64,000 bases of DNA from Podocnemis expansa. Taxonomy: Eukaryota > Chordata > Testudines > Podocnemididae. The stretch is from NCBI GenBank assembly GCA_007922195.1, contig ML681997.1, positions 9,176,578-9,240,577 of the forward strand. The letters run 5' to 3'. Shown piece after piece: positions 31,868 to 42,858 of this stretch. Within the stretch, counting starts at the first letter, position 1. Every line of letters begins with the position of its first letter. Below the pieces are notes generated by a model that was given only the letters and a program-made list of their open reading frames with translations, searched no databases and was not told the origin of the DNA. The position numbers were made by a program, and so were the translations under genes.

Positions 31868-32417
31868 CAGGGCCATAACTAGGATGTTAGAATAGGATCA
31901 TTGGGACTTCATGAGATCATCAAGTCCACCTGCCTAGGGCTTGAACCCAGGACCTTCTACATATTAAGCAGACATGCTAACCGCTACACTATTCGCAGGG
32001 TTTAGGGCAAGTAGCACCCAACATACCCCCCCCACACACACACCTGGGCCCTGATCTCACAGGGGGCCCAATCTAGCCTGGGGCTGATCTGACCCTGCAG
32101 TGGGGAGCTGGATCTGACTCCAGTCCCCTGGCTGGGCAGGTCTCTTCCCCACCGCATGGCATGCACGGCCAGGGTCAGGCAGGGGGGTGCCTTTCCCCAC
32201 CACTGGCATGCATGACCAGGGCTGGGCAGGAGGGTGACTTCCCCTGCAAGCATGGCTCAGGGGCAGGGTGGAAGATGGCCTCACCCAGCCCCAGCCTTGC
32301 TCCCAGAGGAATGTGCCTTTGGCAAAGGCACATTCCTCTTTGGGGCCAGGTAGGGTTGGTCTGGCACCCTTTAAAATTCGGCACCCGAGGCTTTGCCCCG
32401 CCCTAGTTACGGCCCTG
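31868..32417. mobile_element. MITE with CAGGGCCATAACTAGG ends
   Basis: The left end CAGGGCCATAACTAGG and the right end CCTAGTTACGGCCCTG are inverted. Flanking 8-mers CTAACCCC and CTCACCAC agree at 6 of 8. It carries a tRNA-like segment (31922-31998). The GC-rich interior includes 'aaaggcacattcctct' inverted repeats. Confidence 0.7.
31922..31998 (-). repeat. tRNA-like (SINE head) sequence
   Basis: On the minus strand there is a box A-like 'tagcggttagcatg', a 5-bp anticodon stem with a 7-base loop, and a box B-like 'ggttcaagcc'. The acceptor arm does not pair, so it is a tRNA-derived SINE remnant or pseudogene and not a tRNA gene. Confidence 0.5.
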
Positions 32418-33525
32418 CTCACCACACACGTCAGGGTTCTCTTAAAAGTAAAACCCATGGAAATTCAAGTGAAAAGGAAAAACCAGTTGGTCAGCAAGCA
32501 GGAAGAGAAGAGAGAGAAGGAAAAGGCCCTGGGGAGAAAGGAGACTAAATTTTATCAGGAGTAAGGCTGCAAATGAGGATGAACTGTCTCACGCTGGTTT
32601 TAGTTGAAGTCAGTAACTGGCAATACATCACTTGTTTGTTAAAGAACAAAAAAAAGTAAACTCTTATAAGGATTTGTTGCCAGGTTGGAGCTGACCAATA
32701 TGAGTTTAAGCAACCCTGGGTTCAGCATGTTTGTAAGTATCTTGAGCAAATGCTTACAAATGTTTTGTTTGCATTTGGATGTAGTAAATGGCTTTTTAGG
32801 CATATTTAGAACAATTGTATAAGAACCATTTGGCCTTTGGATTTAATAAAGGAAATTTATGGTTAAATCAGTGTTGTGGTAATACCCTGCATAAATAATA
32901 ATTCCAACACATTTATATAAAATCTCTACGCATGGAGAAAATCACCCGGTTTAAATGAAAAAATAACCCCCAAACCTCTTCCACTAGCAGATATGTAGCT
33001 TCTTATGACAAAAGTGCTACTCACTGGGGCCAGGATTTTATTGAGTCTCATACTATTAGGTGTTTTACTTAAGCTGCAGTTTCGAGAGTCAAGCGATTGT
33101 GAAACTCTCAGCTGTCATCCCCCTCCTTCCCACCCCCCAAAAAGAAGCCAGGTATTTCCTAAAGACTCTGAAACCAGACTACAGAGCAAAAGAAACACAC
33201 ATTTATTTAAAAACATCTTGAAATTTTGGAGGGTCTGATTCGTGATTTTTGAATTCTTAGGGTTGCCAATACTAGCACAACGCTAATGCTTAATACCAAT
33301 AACACAGTCCTGGTAGTTCCAAGCTATTCATCCTCTTGGAAGGGCTGGCGGGAAAATGTCAGGGAATCACTGATACCCTTTCTGGTGAAGAGGGCTGGAC
33401 AGGGCCTCCGATTGCAGAACCTGGTGTCCTATTGTGGCAGGCACAGCTAGATGACCATCACTGAGTACAGCTTTCACATCATCTTTGATGATAAACACAA
33501 TGCCCTCATTTTGAAGGGCTGACAG
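32418..33525. other. No gene; possible unnamed repeat near 33.0-33.25 kb
   Basis: No coding signal. The stretch 33000-33250 ('actggggccaggatttt', 'gggtctgattcgtgatttttgaa') has the look of a dispersed SINE or LINE tail, but I could not place it. Confidence 0.35.
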
Positions 33526-33527
33526 AA

Positions 33528-33660
33528 TTTAAAGCACAGGAATGGAATCAGGAAGCATGGGTTCTATTCCCAGCTTTTCCACAGAACTTTATGTGTGACC
33601 CTGGGTTTGTCACCAAGAGCTGTGATGCCTCAATTTCCCCATCAGCTGAGAGGGTGAAGG
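33528..33660 (+). repeat. MIR-type SINE fragment
   Basis: The order 'aagcatgggttctattcccagc', 'tgtgtgaccctgggtttgtcacc', 'gatgcctcaatttccccatc' follows the MIR core (known from the mammalian MIR consensus). It is diverged and truncated at both ends. Confidence 0.7.
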
Positions 33661-33954
33661 TACTGACTTTCTGGTCATGGTAAAACATTCCTCAGGACAC
33701 TGGTAGTAGATAGAGAATTGATATGAAGAGGAAACGCTCTCCTCACCCAGCAACTTCCAAAAGGTAAATCTTTTTGCATTGTTATACTGAGAGTGTGTAC
33801 ACACACCTGCAACTCTTGTCATGGATCCCAACCAACAGCTAGAGATGGGTAGAGGCTTTACGATGCAGCTGTTTGCTGAGGAGAGTCCATTCTCTGCACG
33901 TACATGCAGGCGTATAGTTGAGATACTCACCCAGCTGGGCTAGTCTATCAGGGG

Positions 33955-34030
33955 TCTATATTGTGGGTCTCAAATTCATAACTCTAAGGTTAAGGGGCTG
34001 CTGCTCTACCCACTGAGCTAATCAAGATGC
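33955..34030 (-). repeat. tRNA-derived SINE head
   Basis: On the minus strand 'attagctcagtgggtagagca' is a box A with a paired D stem, and 'tgaatttgagacccac' sits where box B would be, but with a degenerate core. The anticodon stem does not pair, so it is not a working tRNA. Confidence 0.5.
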
Positions 34031-34202
34031 TTATGAGGTAGAAGAGTAAGACTGCAGATTGGTCTGGTGGTTTAAAACTGAAGACACCTGCCACTATGGG
34101 CATGTAGAGACAAGAAGCATAAAGGGGAATTGTTTCATGGTTTCTTGTACTCCCCTGCCTGTATCCACCTTTTGTTTCATCTTATATTTTGATTGGCTTT
34201 TT

Positions 34203-34440
34203 TATTTCATGTCTGACAGCAGCGAGGATGAACTGGCTGCTGCGCTCCAGAAGTTGCCATAGCAACTCCAGCCCTGTAACTGGAGTTGCTGTAAGCGGAC
34301 CACAAGACATTTGCATTTGGCTTACCTTAATGTGTTTGAGCTAGTTAGAGTTGTTGAGAGATGTGCAAGATATTTTACGTACTTTGCGTCTCTCCCGTCA
34401 ACTGCCTCTGAGAAACGCGGCAAGTACGTACTAGGACTAA
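34203..34440 (+). repeat. Unnamed dispersed repeat, copy 1
   Basis: Shares an ordered series of blocks with 56862-57077: 'gctccagaagttgcca', 'cttaccttaatgtgtt', 'agctagtta', 'ttttacgtac', 'ctctcccgt', 'gctctgagaaac'-like. The copies are clearly diverged. Possibly the end of a Harbinger-type MITE, since copy 2 is preceded by 'gggaatgtctatactg'. Confidence 0.6.
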
Positions 34441-35790
34441 GCAGTGTCACCACACCTTTTCAGTTTTCCATATGTCTCAACATTGGGTGATCAACACTGG
34501 GGTGCAGCACTGGGTGTTAGCCATCCATTTTACAATGCATCTGAGCCTCAGTGAGTTAGCCACCAGAATGACCAAGTTTCTTTGGCCTTTAATGGAGCCT
34601 GCAATTTTTTAAAAAAAGTCCTTTGTAAGTGCTTTTTTGGTATCTATATTCATTATAACGTTCATTCGTTGCACCTAAATACCCCAATCACAGTTGGGAA
34701 CCCATTGCACTAGAAACTTGTGCACATGTAATGGAAAACATTCCCATCCCATAGAACTTACGATCCAAAAGATAAGACACAATCAAATAGCCTAAAGACA
34801 ATATGTCCAAAGTACAATTCACTTTCTTCTGAACCTCCCTTTGTCAGCCCCTCTTCTCCATCAACCTCCTCCTGAGTCTAACTGCCAATCAGATTTCATC
34901 ATAGCTCTTGTTTGGGCTGAACATGCCCTTTTCCTCATCTTTATAACTAACTTTAATGTACTTTTATTATTGCTGATTGAAACCAAGAAATAAGTAATTA
35001 TGAATATTTCAATCTTCTTTCTCCCTTTTTTTAGGAGGGGTAGGGATGTCAAAATTTGAAAACGTTCAACCACTTTTTTTTTCCTTTTTTTTTAAATTAG
35101 GAAGAGCTGCTTCTGTGGGAAAATACCTACATACAGGTCAGTTTCAACTCAGAGTTTCTCTGGAACAAAGGGGGAAAAGATCTTCTAAACTGGAGAATAT
35201 CTTAGGGGTGTCAGCAACTCCCACAGATCTCCAGTCATTAAGGCTTATAGCACTCATACCTTATATGAGCCCCAGTGTTTCAGCTTACCCTGCTTTACTA
35301 AGACAACATGGTTTCAAAGAACCTGTTCCCATGGCACTCTTGGGACCTCACCCTTGATGGACCAGAAGGAAAGCTTCAGTAGAGAGAGGAGGAAGGTCAT
35401 AAGGATCATTCAGTATTATTATAGTCAGTCAGCTCTACAGTCAAAGGAGGATACATACCTCCCTCCACACCTATGGAGCGCAACTGAAAAAAAGAGGTGT
35501 GTGTGTGTGCGTGTGCGAGAGATGGGAAGAGGGGTTAAAAATTTGCCTTTTAGGCTCACTCCCAATATTTAGCCTGGTCTCAGAGAGACCCTACACCTAA
35601 GGCTTGCTGACCCTTGAAGGCCTTTTGAAGTTGCTAGGGTGGGTGGGCACAAGCCCGCCCACTGCTAAAACTCCTCCCCCCAATGGAGAAGTGACACTGG
35701 GCCCGGTTTCAACTGATTTCTGGGGACAACTAATGATATACCAGGGATAGGTGTGAGGGTCAAAGGTTCAAAACAAGACACTTGGTGGGG
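34441..35790. other. No feature recognised
   Basis: No coding frame or repeat ends were recognised. A short GT-rich microsatellite occurs at about 35494-35520. Confidence 0.4.
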
Positions 35791-35799
35791 GACACTGAG

Positions 35800-37150
35800 C
35801 AGAGAACCCCAGACAGTGCCCTCTACTCCCGAAAGGGGTTGAGGGAGCCAGTGGATGCCGCCCAGAGGAACTCTGCCTGGACACGTGCTTGGACCAGGGA
35901 CCAGAAATAGGCCCCACAGTCACAGGCCCCTCCCTCAGCCAACCTCCTCTCCCTAGTCTCATAGACGGTGAGCTTGGTGTAAGCCAGGAGGAGGTTGGTG
36001 ATGAGGTCCCGCGGCTTTGTGGGGCCACGGATGGGCAGTGCATGGACGAATACATGTGGGGAAAAGTGCAGCCAGACCCTCAATAAGAGGTTCTGGAGGA
36101 GCCTGAAGAGGGGCTGCAAGCTGGTGCACTCAAGATATGCGTGTGCCAAGGTCTCCCTCTCACCGCAAAAAGGACACGTTAGGGTGCTGGGTGAACTGTG
36201 TCAGGTGCACGCCCATGCTCATGGCGCCATGCAGGAGCTGCCAACTGATGTCCCCTGCGGGCTGCGGGGTCAGGGTGGAGTACAGGCTGGCCCACCAGGG
36301 GTCTTTGCCCTCCTCAGATGGGATTAGGTCTCGTCATTTGGTGTTGGGGCAGGACATGAGGGCGAGGAAGTGGATGGTATGCAGCATGATAGTATACATA
36401 TATTGGTGGGGCACAGTTTGGAACGGGACCAGCTGCAGGTCTAGCAGCTGGCTTGGGGCATGGGGTGGTGGTGGTGGGGGGCTTTTGGGGCCAGGGCCCG
36501 ATCACAAGCTCCGGAGGGCCGGGACTGAGAGGAGGGTGGGGTGTGCCCTCTTGCAGGACCCGCTTGAGGTAAACCCAAGGGGGGGGGGCACAGGGCTGCC
36601 TTCACCTCCTTGAGTAGGTGTGGGGGTGGGGTTTGGAGGGTGGAAACCCCCATGTGCTGGGCTAGCACTAAGGGCTCCAACCTATCCTCCTGGGCATAGT
36701 CCAGGAGGTCTCCAACCCTGGTGTTGCCAGCCAGGACCAGCCTCTGCCTCATGGAGGGGGAACCTCCGCCAGCTGCACACCAAGATGGGGGTTGTGTAGC
36801 AAGGGCTCTGTGATGAGGTCCTGCCCCTCAGTGGGCACGAGGCCCCTGGAGGCTGAGATGAGCCTCCCTGTCTGGAGGAGGGCCTGGTGGCAGGCCAGCA
36901 GCTCGGAGGAGTCTCACAGACCGTCTCTCAGGTGGGTGTAAAAGAGTGGCTGGTCGTATCCGACCCCTTGCTAGCGGGTCTGTGCCGGCTGGCTCCATGC
37001 TGGACTATCTGCACCATAGAGGAGTCTCTGCAGGGCCTGGAGCTAGGCGGTGCGGACCTGGCTGTGGACACGGCTCAGGCCCTGTCCTCCCTCCTGCTCT
37101 GACCCTTGAGGGGGAGGCGAGTCAGCTGTCGCTGTGGCCTCTTAAGTTGG
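35800..37150 (-). pseudogene. LINE ORF2 C-terminal part (possibly Tx1/L1-like clade)
   Basis: Minus-strand reading gives the post-RT region of a non-LTR retrotransposon in several phases. 'AHAYLECTSLQPLFRLLQNLLLR', 'IRGPTKPRDLITNLLLAYTKL' and 'CDCGAYFWSLVQARVQAEFLW' lie at 35823-36149. Just upstream in another phase is a Trp-x-Leu-Tyr-Ser plus 'GDISWQLLHGAMSMGVHLTQF' block, the usual zf-RVT type arrangement. Further upstream (36441-36752) is 'VGDLLDYAQEDRLEPLVLAQHMG'. The RT itself is not within the recognisable part. The clade is inferred from memory of similar vertebrate proteins, so treat it as a suggestion. Confidence 0.6.
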
Positions 37151-37389
37151 TCTGAGCCCATGCGGCTGGATGGCAAACCCAGGAGTCACCAGGGCTCCCA
37201 AAGCTCCTCGTCGCAGCCTGCTCCTGGGGAGACAGAGACGCTGCCAGGGGCCACTTGGCTCCGCGAGGTACCCAGGCCCCAGGGGCGAGGACGCCCATGA
37301 CTCGTCCTGCGGCTCCCTCCGTCCACCGGGGCTGGGGCACCTTGTGGGGTGCAGGCAGGGGGGTCCCCCACACCCCAGCTGTCAGCTAG

Positions 37390-37690
37390 TCAGTGAGTGA
37401 GTCAGTGAGTGAGACCCCGACCCCCGGCAGCAGCGGCAGCCGCTTTACTGAGGACCCGGGACACCCCCCTTCACTGCCGGCCGCGGGGCCGGAGGGGGCG
37501 GCGGGCGGGATGCCGGGGCCGCCTGCGGCGTCTGCGTGCCGGGCCGGGGCGTCTGGCCGGGCGGCTCCGCGCTCCGCGCCGGCGGGGAGAGGCTCGGCGG
37601 CGGGCGGGGCCATGGCGGCGGACAGTGAGTGCCGGGCGGGCCGCGGGGTGCGGGGGGGACCCGGGCCGGGGCCGGGGGTGAAGGGAGCCG
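37390..37690 (+). promoter_or_regulatory. CpG island, candidate host promoter
   Basis: Dense in CpG (ccgcg, gcggc, cgccg runs), which is unusual in this window. It ends in a Kozak-like context around an ATG at 37612 followed by a splice donor. No TATA box is seen, as is common for CpG-island promoters. Confidence 0.65.
37612..37624 (+). CDS. Candidate first coding exon of a host gene (Met-Ala-Ala-Asp)
   Basis: The ATG sits in 'gggcggggccatggcgg', close to the Kozak optimum. After four codons plus one base the sequence reads ACA|GTGAGT, a near-consensus 5' splice site, giving a phase 1 intron. Met-Ala-Ala starts with very short first coding exons are common in vertebrate genes with CpG-island promoters. 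The gene is not identified. The only downstream candidate exon I could find is at 46406-46551, whose phase is compatible. Confidence 0.45.
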
Positions 37691-37729
37691 CCGAGCCGCC
37701 CCGTGTGTCCCCCCCGCCCCCCGGTTCCC

Positions 37730-38830
37730 TGCCCCAGAGCCCGGCTTCCTACCCCGTGTGCCCTCCTCTGCCCCTCCTGACTGCCCCATCACCTGCCCTC
37801 CCTGCCTCACCCCTTCTTGCCCCAAACCCCGGCTTCCTACCCCGTGTGTCCTCCTCTGCCCCTCCTGACTGCCCCATCGCCTGCCCTCCCTGCCTCACCC
37901 CTTCTTGCCCCAAACCCCGGCTTCCTACCCCGTGTGCCCTCCTCTGCCCCTCCTGACTGCCCCATCGCCTGCCCTCCCCGCCTCACCCCTTCTAGCCCCA
38001 AACCCCAGCTTCCTACCGCGTGTGCCGTCCTCTGCCCCTCCTGACTGCCCCATCTCCTATCCTCCCTACCTGCTCCCCCCCAGTTCCCTGCCCCCCAGTT
38101 TTCTGCCTACCTCCTCTAGCCTCAAATCCCAGCTTCCTTCCCCCTGTCTGCCACCCTCTGCTCCTCCTGACTGCCCCATCTCCTATCCTCCCCGCCTGCT
38201 CCCCGCAATTCCCTGCCTCACCCCTTCTAACCTCAAACCCCGGCTTCCTACCCCCTGTCTGCCATCCTCTGTTCCCCCTGACGGTCCCAGCTTCTAACCC
38301 TCCCTGCCCCCCAGTTCCCAGCCTTGCCCCTTCTAGCCTCAAACCCTGGCTTCTGACCCCCTTGCCCCCAGTGTCTGCCATCCTCTGCTCAGCCAGATGG
38401 TCCTAGATCCTAGCCCTCCCCACCGCCCCAATTCCCTGTTCCTCAGTTCCCAGCCTCACCCCTTCTAGCTTCAAAGCGCAGCTTCCTACCTGCTTCCCCC
38501 CAGTGTCTGCCATCCTCCACTCCCCCTGATGGCCCTAGCTCCTAACCCTCCTTGTCCCCCAGTTCTCTGCCTCCCCTATTCTATCCTCAGACCCCTTTGC
38601 CCCATCTGCCACCCTCCACTCTTTTGGACTGTCCTAGCTCCGACCCTCCCCATCCACTCACCCTCAATTCCCTCCCCCCACCCCAATTCCCTGCCTATCC
38701 CTTCTAGCCTCAGTCCCCAGCTTCCTACCCCCCTGCTCCTCACTGTGTGCCATCCTCTGCTCCTTCTGACTGCCCTAGCGCCTACCCTTCCCTGCCTCCC
38801 ACCTCCTGGCCTCAACCCCCAACTTCTTAC
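37730..38830. repeat. 88-bp minisatellite grading into C-rich degenerate repeats
   Basis: The unit beginning GGCTTCCTACCCCGTGTG recurs at 37743, 37831, 37919 and 38007, an exact 88-base period with few changes. Degenerate units with variable length continue to about 38830 ('cctcctgactgccccatc', 'tctagcctcaaacccc'). Because 88 is not a multiple of 3 and the unit lacks stops, all forward frames stay open. Confidence 0.92.
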
Positions 38831-39368
38831 CTCCTTCCCCTGACTGCCTGCCACCCCCTCTGCTTCCCCTGACTGCCCACCCTCTCCCAGCCTTTCCACT
38901 CCCACAAGGGCTGCCCCAGCCCTGAGCAAGGGGAGCTTACCTCTGCTCAGGAGACCCCTGGCCCAGGAAATGATCCAGGGCTCTGGCACTGACATTAGGG
39001 GCTCGAGCCCCATAAACCCAGTGCCAGCGATGCCCCTGCCTCTATTCTTCTGGAGGGGGAGAACTGAATGCCTCTGCCTCTTTCTTGTCTGTGGCCCTTT
39101 GCTTTCCCAGTTCCCCTCTTTCTAGTTCGCTTCCCCTGCTGTCAGCTGCTGAGGGGCATGAAAACTGCTTGGCTTTATTAGCAGGGCCCAGGAAAGCTCT
39201 GCTCTCAAAAGGCTGGTGGTCAATGGATGCACCACCAAACACGGGCAGGAAGTCACAGAGCAGAGGAAAATATTGCCTGTTAGAAGGGCTTCTGGGGACA
39301 CTGGCTGCAAAAGGCAGGGCCTGACGCTGGACTTTTTCCTTACTGTCCCATCCTGCAGCTAGCACAGC
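38831..39368. other. No feature recognised
   Basis: Mixed sequence after the minisatellite. No coding signal was accepted. Confidence 0.35.
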
Positions 39369-39754
39369 CAGGGGCAAACTATGGTCCATTTGAGCCGTTC
39401 ATCAGGCTTCCAGCTCAACCAGTAACCTGCAGAAAGGTTGCAGAACAAGTTGTGCAATGAAGTGGCAGCCACTCCCTTTCCCAGTCCCACACCTTTCCTC
39501 CAGCTTTTCTCCCACTGCGTGGGCCAAACAGTGCTCACCACAGTGCAGCAGGCACTTCCCCCCGGCTTTGCCCAGCTCCTTCCACATGGGCCCGGTGGCA
39601 CCCTGACAGGAGCTGCTCCTGGCCCCAACTAGCACTGCGTGGTGGCTGTTCCCTCTACACAGCCCCACACCTTCTGCCCACCCTTCTGTATAGCCAGCCA
39701 TACAATTTCCATACCCAGATGTGGCCCTCGGGCCAAAAAGTTTGCCCACCTCTT
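39369..39754. mobile_element. Probable hAT-type MITE
   Basis: The left end CAGGGGCAAACTATGG and the right 'agtttgcccacctc' are roughly inverted. No clear TSD was found. Frames inside are GC-driven. Confidence 0.45.
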
Positions 39755-40131
39755 TGCTAGGATGAGGAAGATCAGACAGACCCAGCCCAGCTGTGATTTT
39801 TTTTTTTTTAAATAGAAATGATTTTATTTTAGCAAGAATAAGGCCTAAACCCATAGATTTAGTCTGACTTTGGGAGTTCGGGGGGGGGCAGTTTCAGTCA
39901 GTCCAGTGGGATTATGGGAAGTGTAAATTCTGTGCTTGCTTGAGGCTTGCAGTTTGGTGGGGGACATTGGCCTCTCTGTTCCTCCAGACTACACCTGGTC
40001 ATTGGCTCGTCTGTTCAGAATAGCTTTCCCTCAGAAGCATATTGCCCCATAGTGTAGCTTGTAAATCCTGCGAGATTGGGCTGTTTCTTATTACTTGTGC
40101 ATACACCTACTAGTGCGATGGGACCCTGATC

Positions 40132-40542
40132 CAGGGCTGGCTCTAGGCATAAACCAGCGAGGCCCTGGCTTGGGGCGCCTTAAGCTTAGGGGCACCAGGG
40201 GCAGGGTGGGCCGGTCCAGAAGCTGGACCCCATGCTCCTGCTCCTGCCCCTTCCCTGAGCCAGCCACTCCACCCCCAAGGCTGGTCTGCTCTCGCCCTGC
40301 TTCTGGGCTGGCCATCCCCACCCCAAGGGAGGAACAGCTGGCCCAGGGGAGGGATGGGAGAGCAAAGCCTGGCCTCTGAGCTGGCCCGCTCTGCCCCGGG
40401 GCCGGCTGTTTCCCATCCTGGGGGCAGGGAGAGCCGGCCAAGTGCAGAGGCTAGGTTCTCCGCTCCTCATCCCCCCCACCCATGGGGGGGGCGCAAAAGT
40501 GAAAGCCAGCTTGGGATGCCGCAGGCTCTTAAGCTGGCCCTG
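40132..40542. mobile_element. hAT-type MITE (CAGGGCTGGCTCTAGG end)
   Basis: The left end is CAGGGCTGGCTCTAGG and the right end CTTAAGCTGGCCCTG. Flanking 8-mers CCCTGATC and CCCTAATC agree at 7 of 8. The interior is GC-rich. Confidence 0.8.
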
Positions 40543-40571
40543 CCCTAATCTCTGTGGCAGCCTCTCTAGAC

Positions 40572-40902
40572 CAGTGTTTCTCAATCTATTTACCATTGTG
40601 GGCTGCATATGCAGCTATGTGTCAGGTGGTCTGCCGCAGCAAAATATGCATACATTGCTCTTATGGCCTTGAGCGCCGGTTCTCAACCCTTTCTGGGTCG
40701 CAACATGCTTGGCCACATATTGTCACGCCATAGGACACACCAACCCACTCCCTCCAGGCCAGATCCAACCATTTCCCTTCCTCTCTGTGGCACACTTACT
40801 GCTGTATGGTGGCATATAATGTGTCCTGACACAGTAGTTGAGAACCATTGGCCTTGAGGATGGGCTGTGTGCTGATTGGGCTGTGGGTTGAGAACTGCTG
40901 AT
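40572..40902. mobile_element. hAT-type MITE split by another
   Basis: The outer ends are CAGTGTTTCTCAATC and GGTTGAGAACTGCTG. The interior is interrupted at 40674-40850 by a second hAT MITE, flanked by GCCTTGAG duplications. Confidence 0.65.
40674..40850. mobile_element. hAT-type MITE nested in the 40572 element
   Basis: Ends are CGCCGGTTCTCAACC and GTTGAGAACCATTG. It is flanked by perfect 8-bp GCCTTGAG at 40666-40673 and 40851-40858. The copy at 49497-49670 is the same family. Confidence 0.87.
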
Positions 40903-41149
40903 TTCGACACAATCACTCCTAATAATGGCCAGCTTCTGTTTTGGCTCATCTTACATACAGTTGTTGCACAGTGAGAAGAGGTGTTTGGGCTTAAATGTTT
41001 GCTGCACTTTGATTACACATGACCTCCATCTCTGCTAACTGATATAAGCTACTCTACTATTTGGTCTCCATATTCTGCACTGTGGCACCTTTGAATTAAT
41101 ACCTGGCTCAGGGGAGTCCTCTTCATGTTTAGAATCAACATCCAAACCT

Positions 41150-41317
41150 TTAAAACAAACAAGGAGTACTGTGGGCCTTAAAGACTAACAAATTCATTTA
41201 CCACATGAGCTTTCATGGGAGAAAAAAGCTCATGCAATAAATAAATTTGTTAGTCTTTAAGGGCCACAGGACTCCTTGTTTAGCCGAACTAGATTAACAC
41301 GGCTGCCCCTTTGGAAC
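41150..41317. mobile_element. Short palindromic MITE
   Basis: The two arms 'aacaaggagtactgtggg', 'cttaaagactaacaaattcattt', 'catgagctttcatgg' are inverted around about 41218. The right end is 'cacggctgcccctttggaa'. Same family as 12511 and 48606. Confidence 0.8.
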
Positions 41318-42410
41318 ATCCAGATCTTTGTCATCTTATTTTAATGCAGAAACATGGACACTAATGATTGTTTCAAATTGCTTAATTGGTGGTTCTGTTG
41401 CATGTAGCCTGATTGAAGAACAGTTTTTGAAAAACAGGACAGAGTCCTTTGAGTGATGGTCTGCGTGAAGTTAAAAATGGTGAAGAACAAATGCCTGTCT
41501 TTGAGCTTTTTGAAAGTTCTTCTGGGACTCTCTTTTTTTCGTTGCCTTTAATCATACAGTGCTACTTAAATGTATCTGTTATTCTTTGATTTCTGTCAAG
41601 AGCATCTCCCTAAGGAAAAATTATCTTGGCCTGAATGACACACATGTTGTTGTCTAGTGCTTTTATTAAGGCCTTTGGAGAACTGTGGAATGACCTGACT
41701 GGTTCAATTTTATATTATAACTTTGGCATTACTCTTTTTCCTTTTTGTAAGTTAGCTCCTTGGAGTCAGGGCCTAATGGCAGTGTCAGTGCTGGATATAA
41801 TGTAGGTCTCTCTAATATTTTATAGTATTTTACAAATAGATGGAAATACAAAGGGTGGTTTCTGGTCCCCAAAGTGGCTGCTTTGCACCGTCCTGGCAGC
41901 ACAACTGTGAGATGTATAGATGTCCATATGCCTTGAATCTTGTGTTAATAACTATAGAGACTTTTGGCCCTTAAATCAGAAAAACTATCACTCTATTCCA
42001 TCATCAAACATGGTCATGAGGTGTTCCTTTGTTTAGCTCACATATTTTCCTTCAGGAATAGGAAACAGGATGTTTAAACAAAATCTTTAACCTGTTGATA
42101 GTTGGGCAAGTGTTTCGCATAATATATATGAAGGCAAAGGTGTCTCTTCCCCTCTGACTAACTAAAAGAGCCTCCTGCAGACTGGCAAAGAAGGGTAATG
42201 GTATTTTGGCCTATGCAGGGTGACTAATTGTGTTCTGTAAAGCCTTATGTACATTAGAGACTTGTGTCCATCAAAGTCAGCTTTATGCAGCAAAACAGTG
42301 GTACAGCAACACACTGCAATATCCCTTTCCCCACCAACCCAACTCCCCCATCTTCTGACAAAATAAACCACCTTGACAAGAGCGCATAGCTACCAAGTGT
42401 CAGTGTAGAC
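41318..42410. other. No feature recognised
   Basis: AT-rich sequence without recognisable coding or repeat signals. Confidence 0.4.
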
Positions 42411-42858
42411 CAGGGGTCAGCAACCTTTAGTGGGTGCTGGAGACAGGGCCAGGCCTCCGGTTCAGGGACGGGGCTGGCTCCCCCCCTCACTGGCGGGTGG
42501 CCTCCGGGTCCTGGCTGGGGCCTCCTCTATCCCCACAGCCTCTGTGTCCAGCTGGGATTGCCTCTCTCTACCGCTGGCAGGCAGCTTTGGGGTCCCAGCT
42601 GGGGCTGCCTCTCTCCTGCACCAGCGGGTGGCCTTGGGCTCCGCGGTTGGAGCTGGAAGTGGGGGAGGGCTGCCCCGTCCCACTCCCCTCCAGCCCTGCA
42701 CCGCAGGGGGCTGGGAGCCGAGGCATGTGGCTCATTCTGCCCAGCAGCACAGCGCTGGGGGAGTGGGGCCAGCCGAGAAGCCTGAGAGGCGTTGTATGCC
42801 CCTCAGGCTTGGCCCCCGTGCCAATTTTGGCACAGATGCCAGGGGTTGCTGACTCCTG
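42411..42858. mobile_element. hAT-type MITE (CAGGGGTCAGCAACC ends)
   Basis: The left end is CAGGGGTCAGCAACC and the right end GGTTGCTGACTCCTG. The candidate 8-mers GTGTAGAC and ATATAGAT differ by three transitions. The GC-rich interior creates long spurious frames on both strands. Confidence 0.75.

Noticed and set aside
31922..31998. tRNA gene candidate on the minus strand
   Set aside because: Box A and B and an anticodon stem are visible, but the acceptor arm does not pair and it is embedded in a MITE. More likely a SINE head.
33955..34030. tRNA gene candidate on the minus strand
   Set aside because: The anticodon stem is unpaired and box B degenerate. Treated as a tRNA-derived SINE remnant.
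36137..36613. Plus-strand frames over the 36-kb region
   Set aside because: The minus strand carries recognisable LINE ORF2 blocks there. The plus frames are antisense shadows.
37393..38381. Long overlapping Pro/Ser/Cys-rich frames on both strands after the CpG island
   Set aside because: They arise from the stop-free 88-bp minisatellite. The same peptide repeats in all three phases because 88 is not a multiple of 3.
37730..38830. CRISPR-like array
   Set aside because: The repeats are directly contiguous without unique spacers, and the context is a vertebrate genome.
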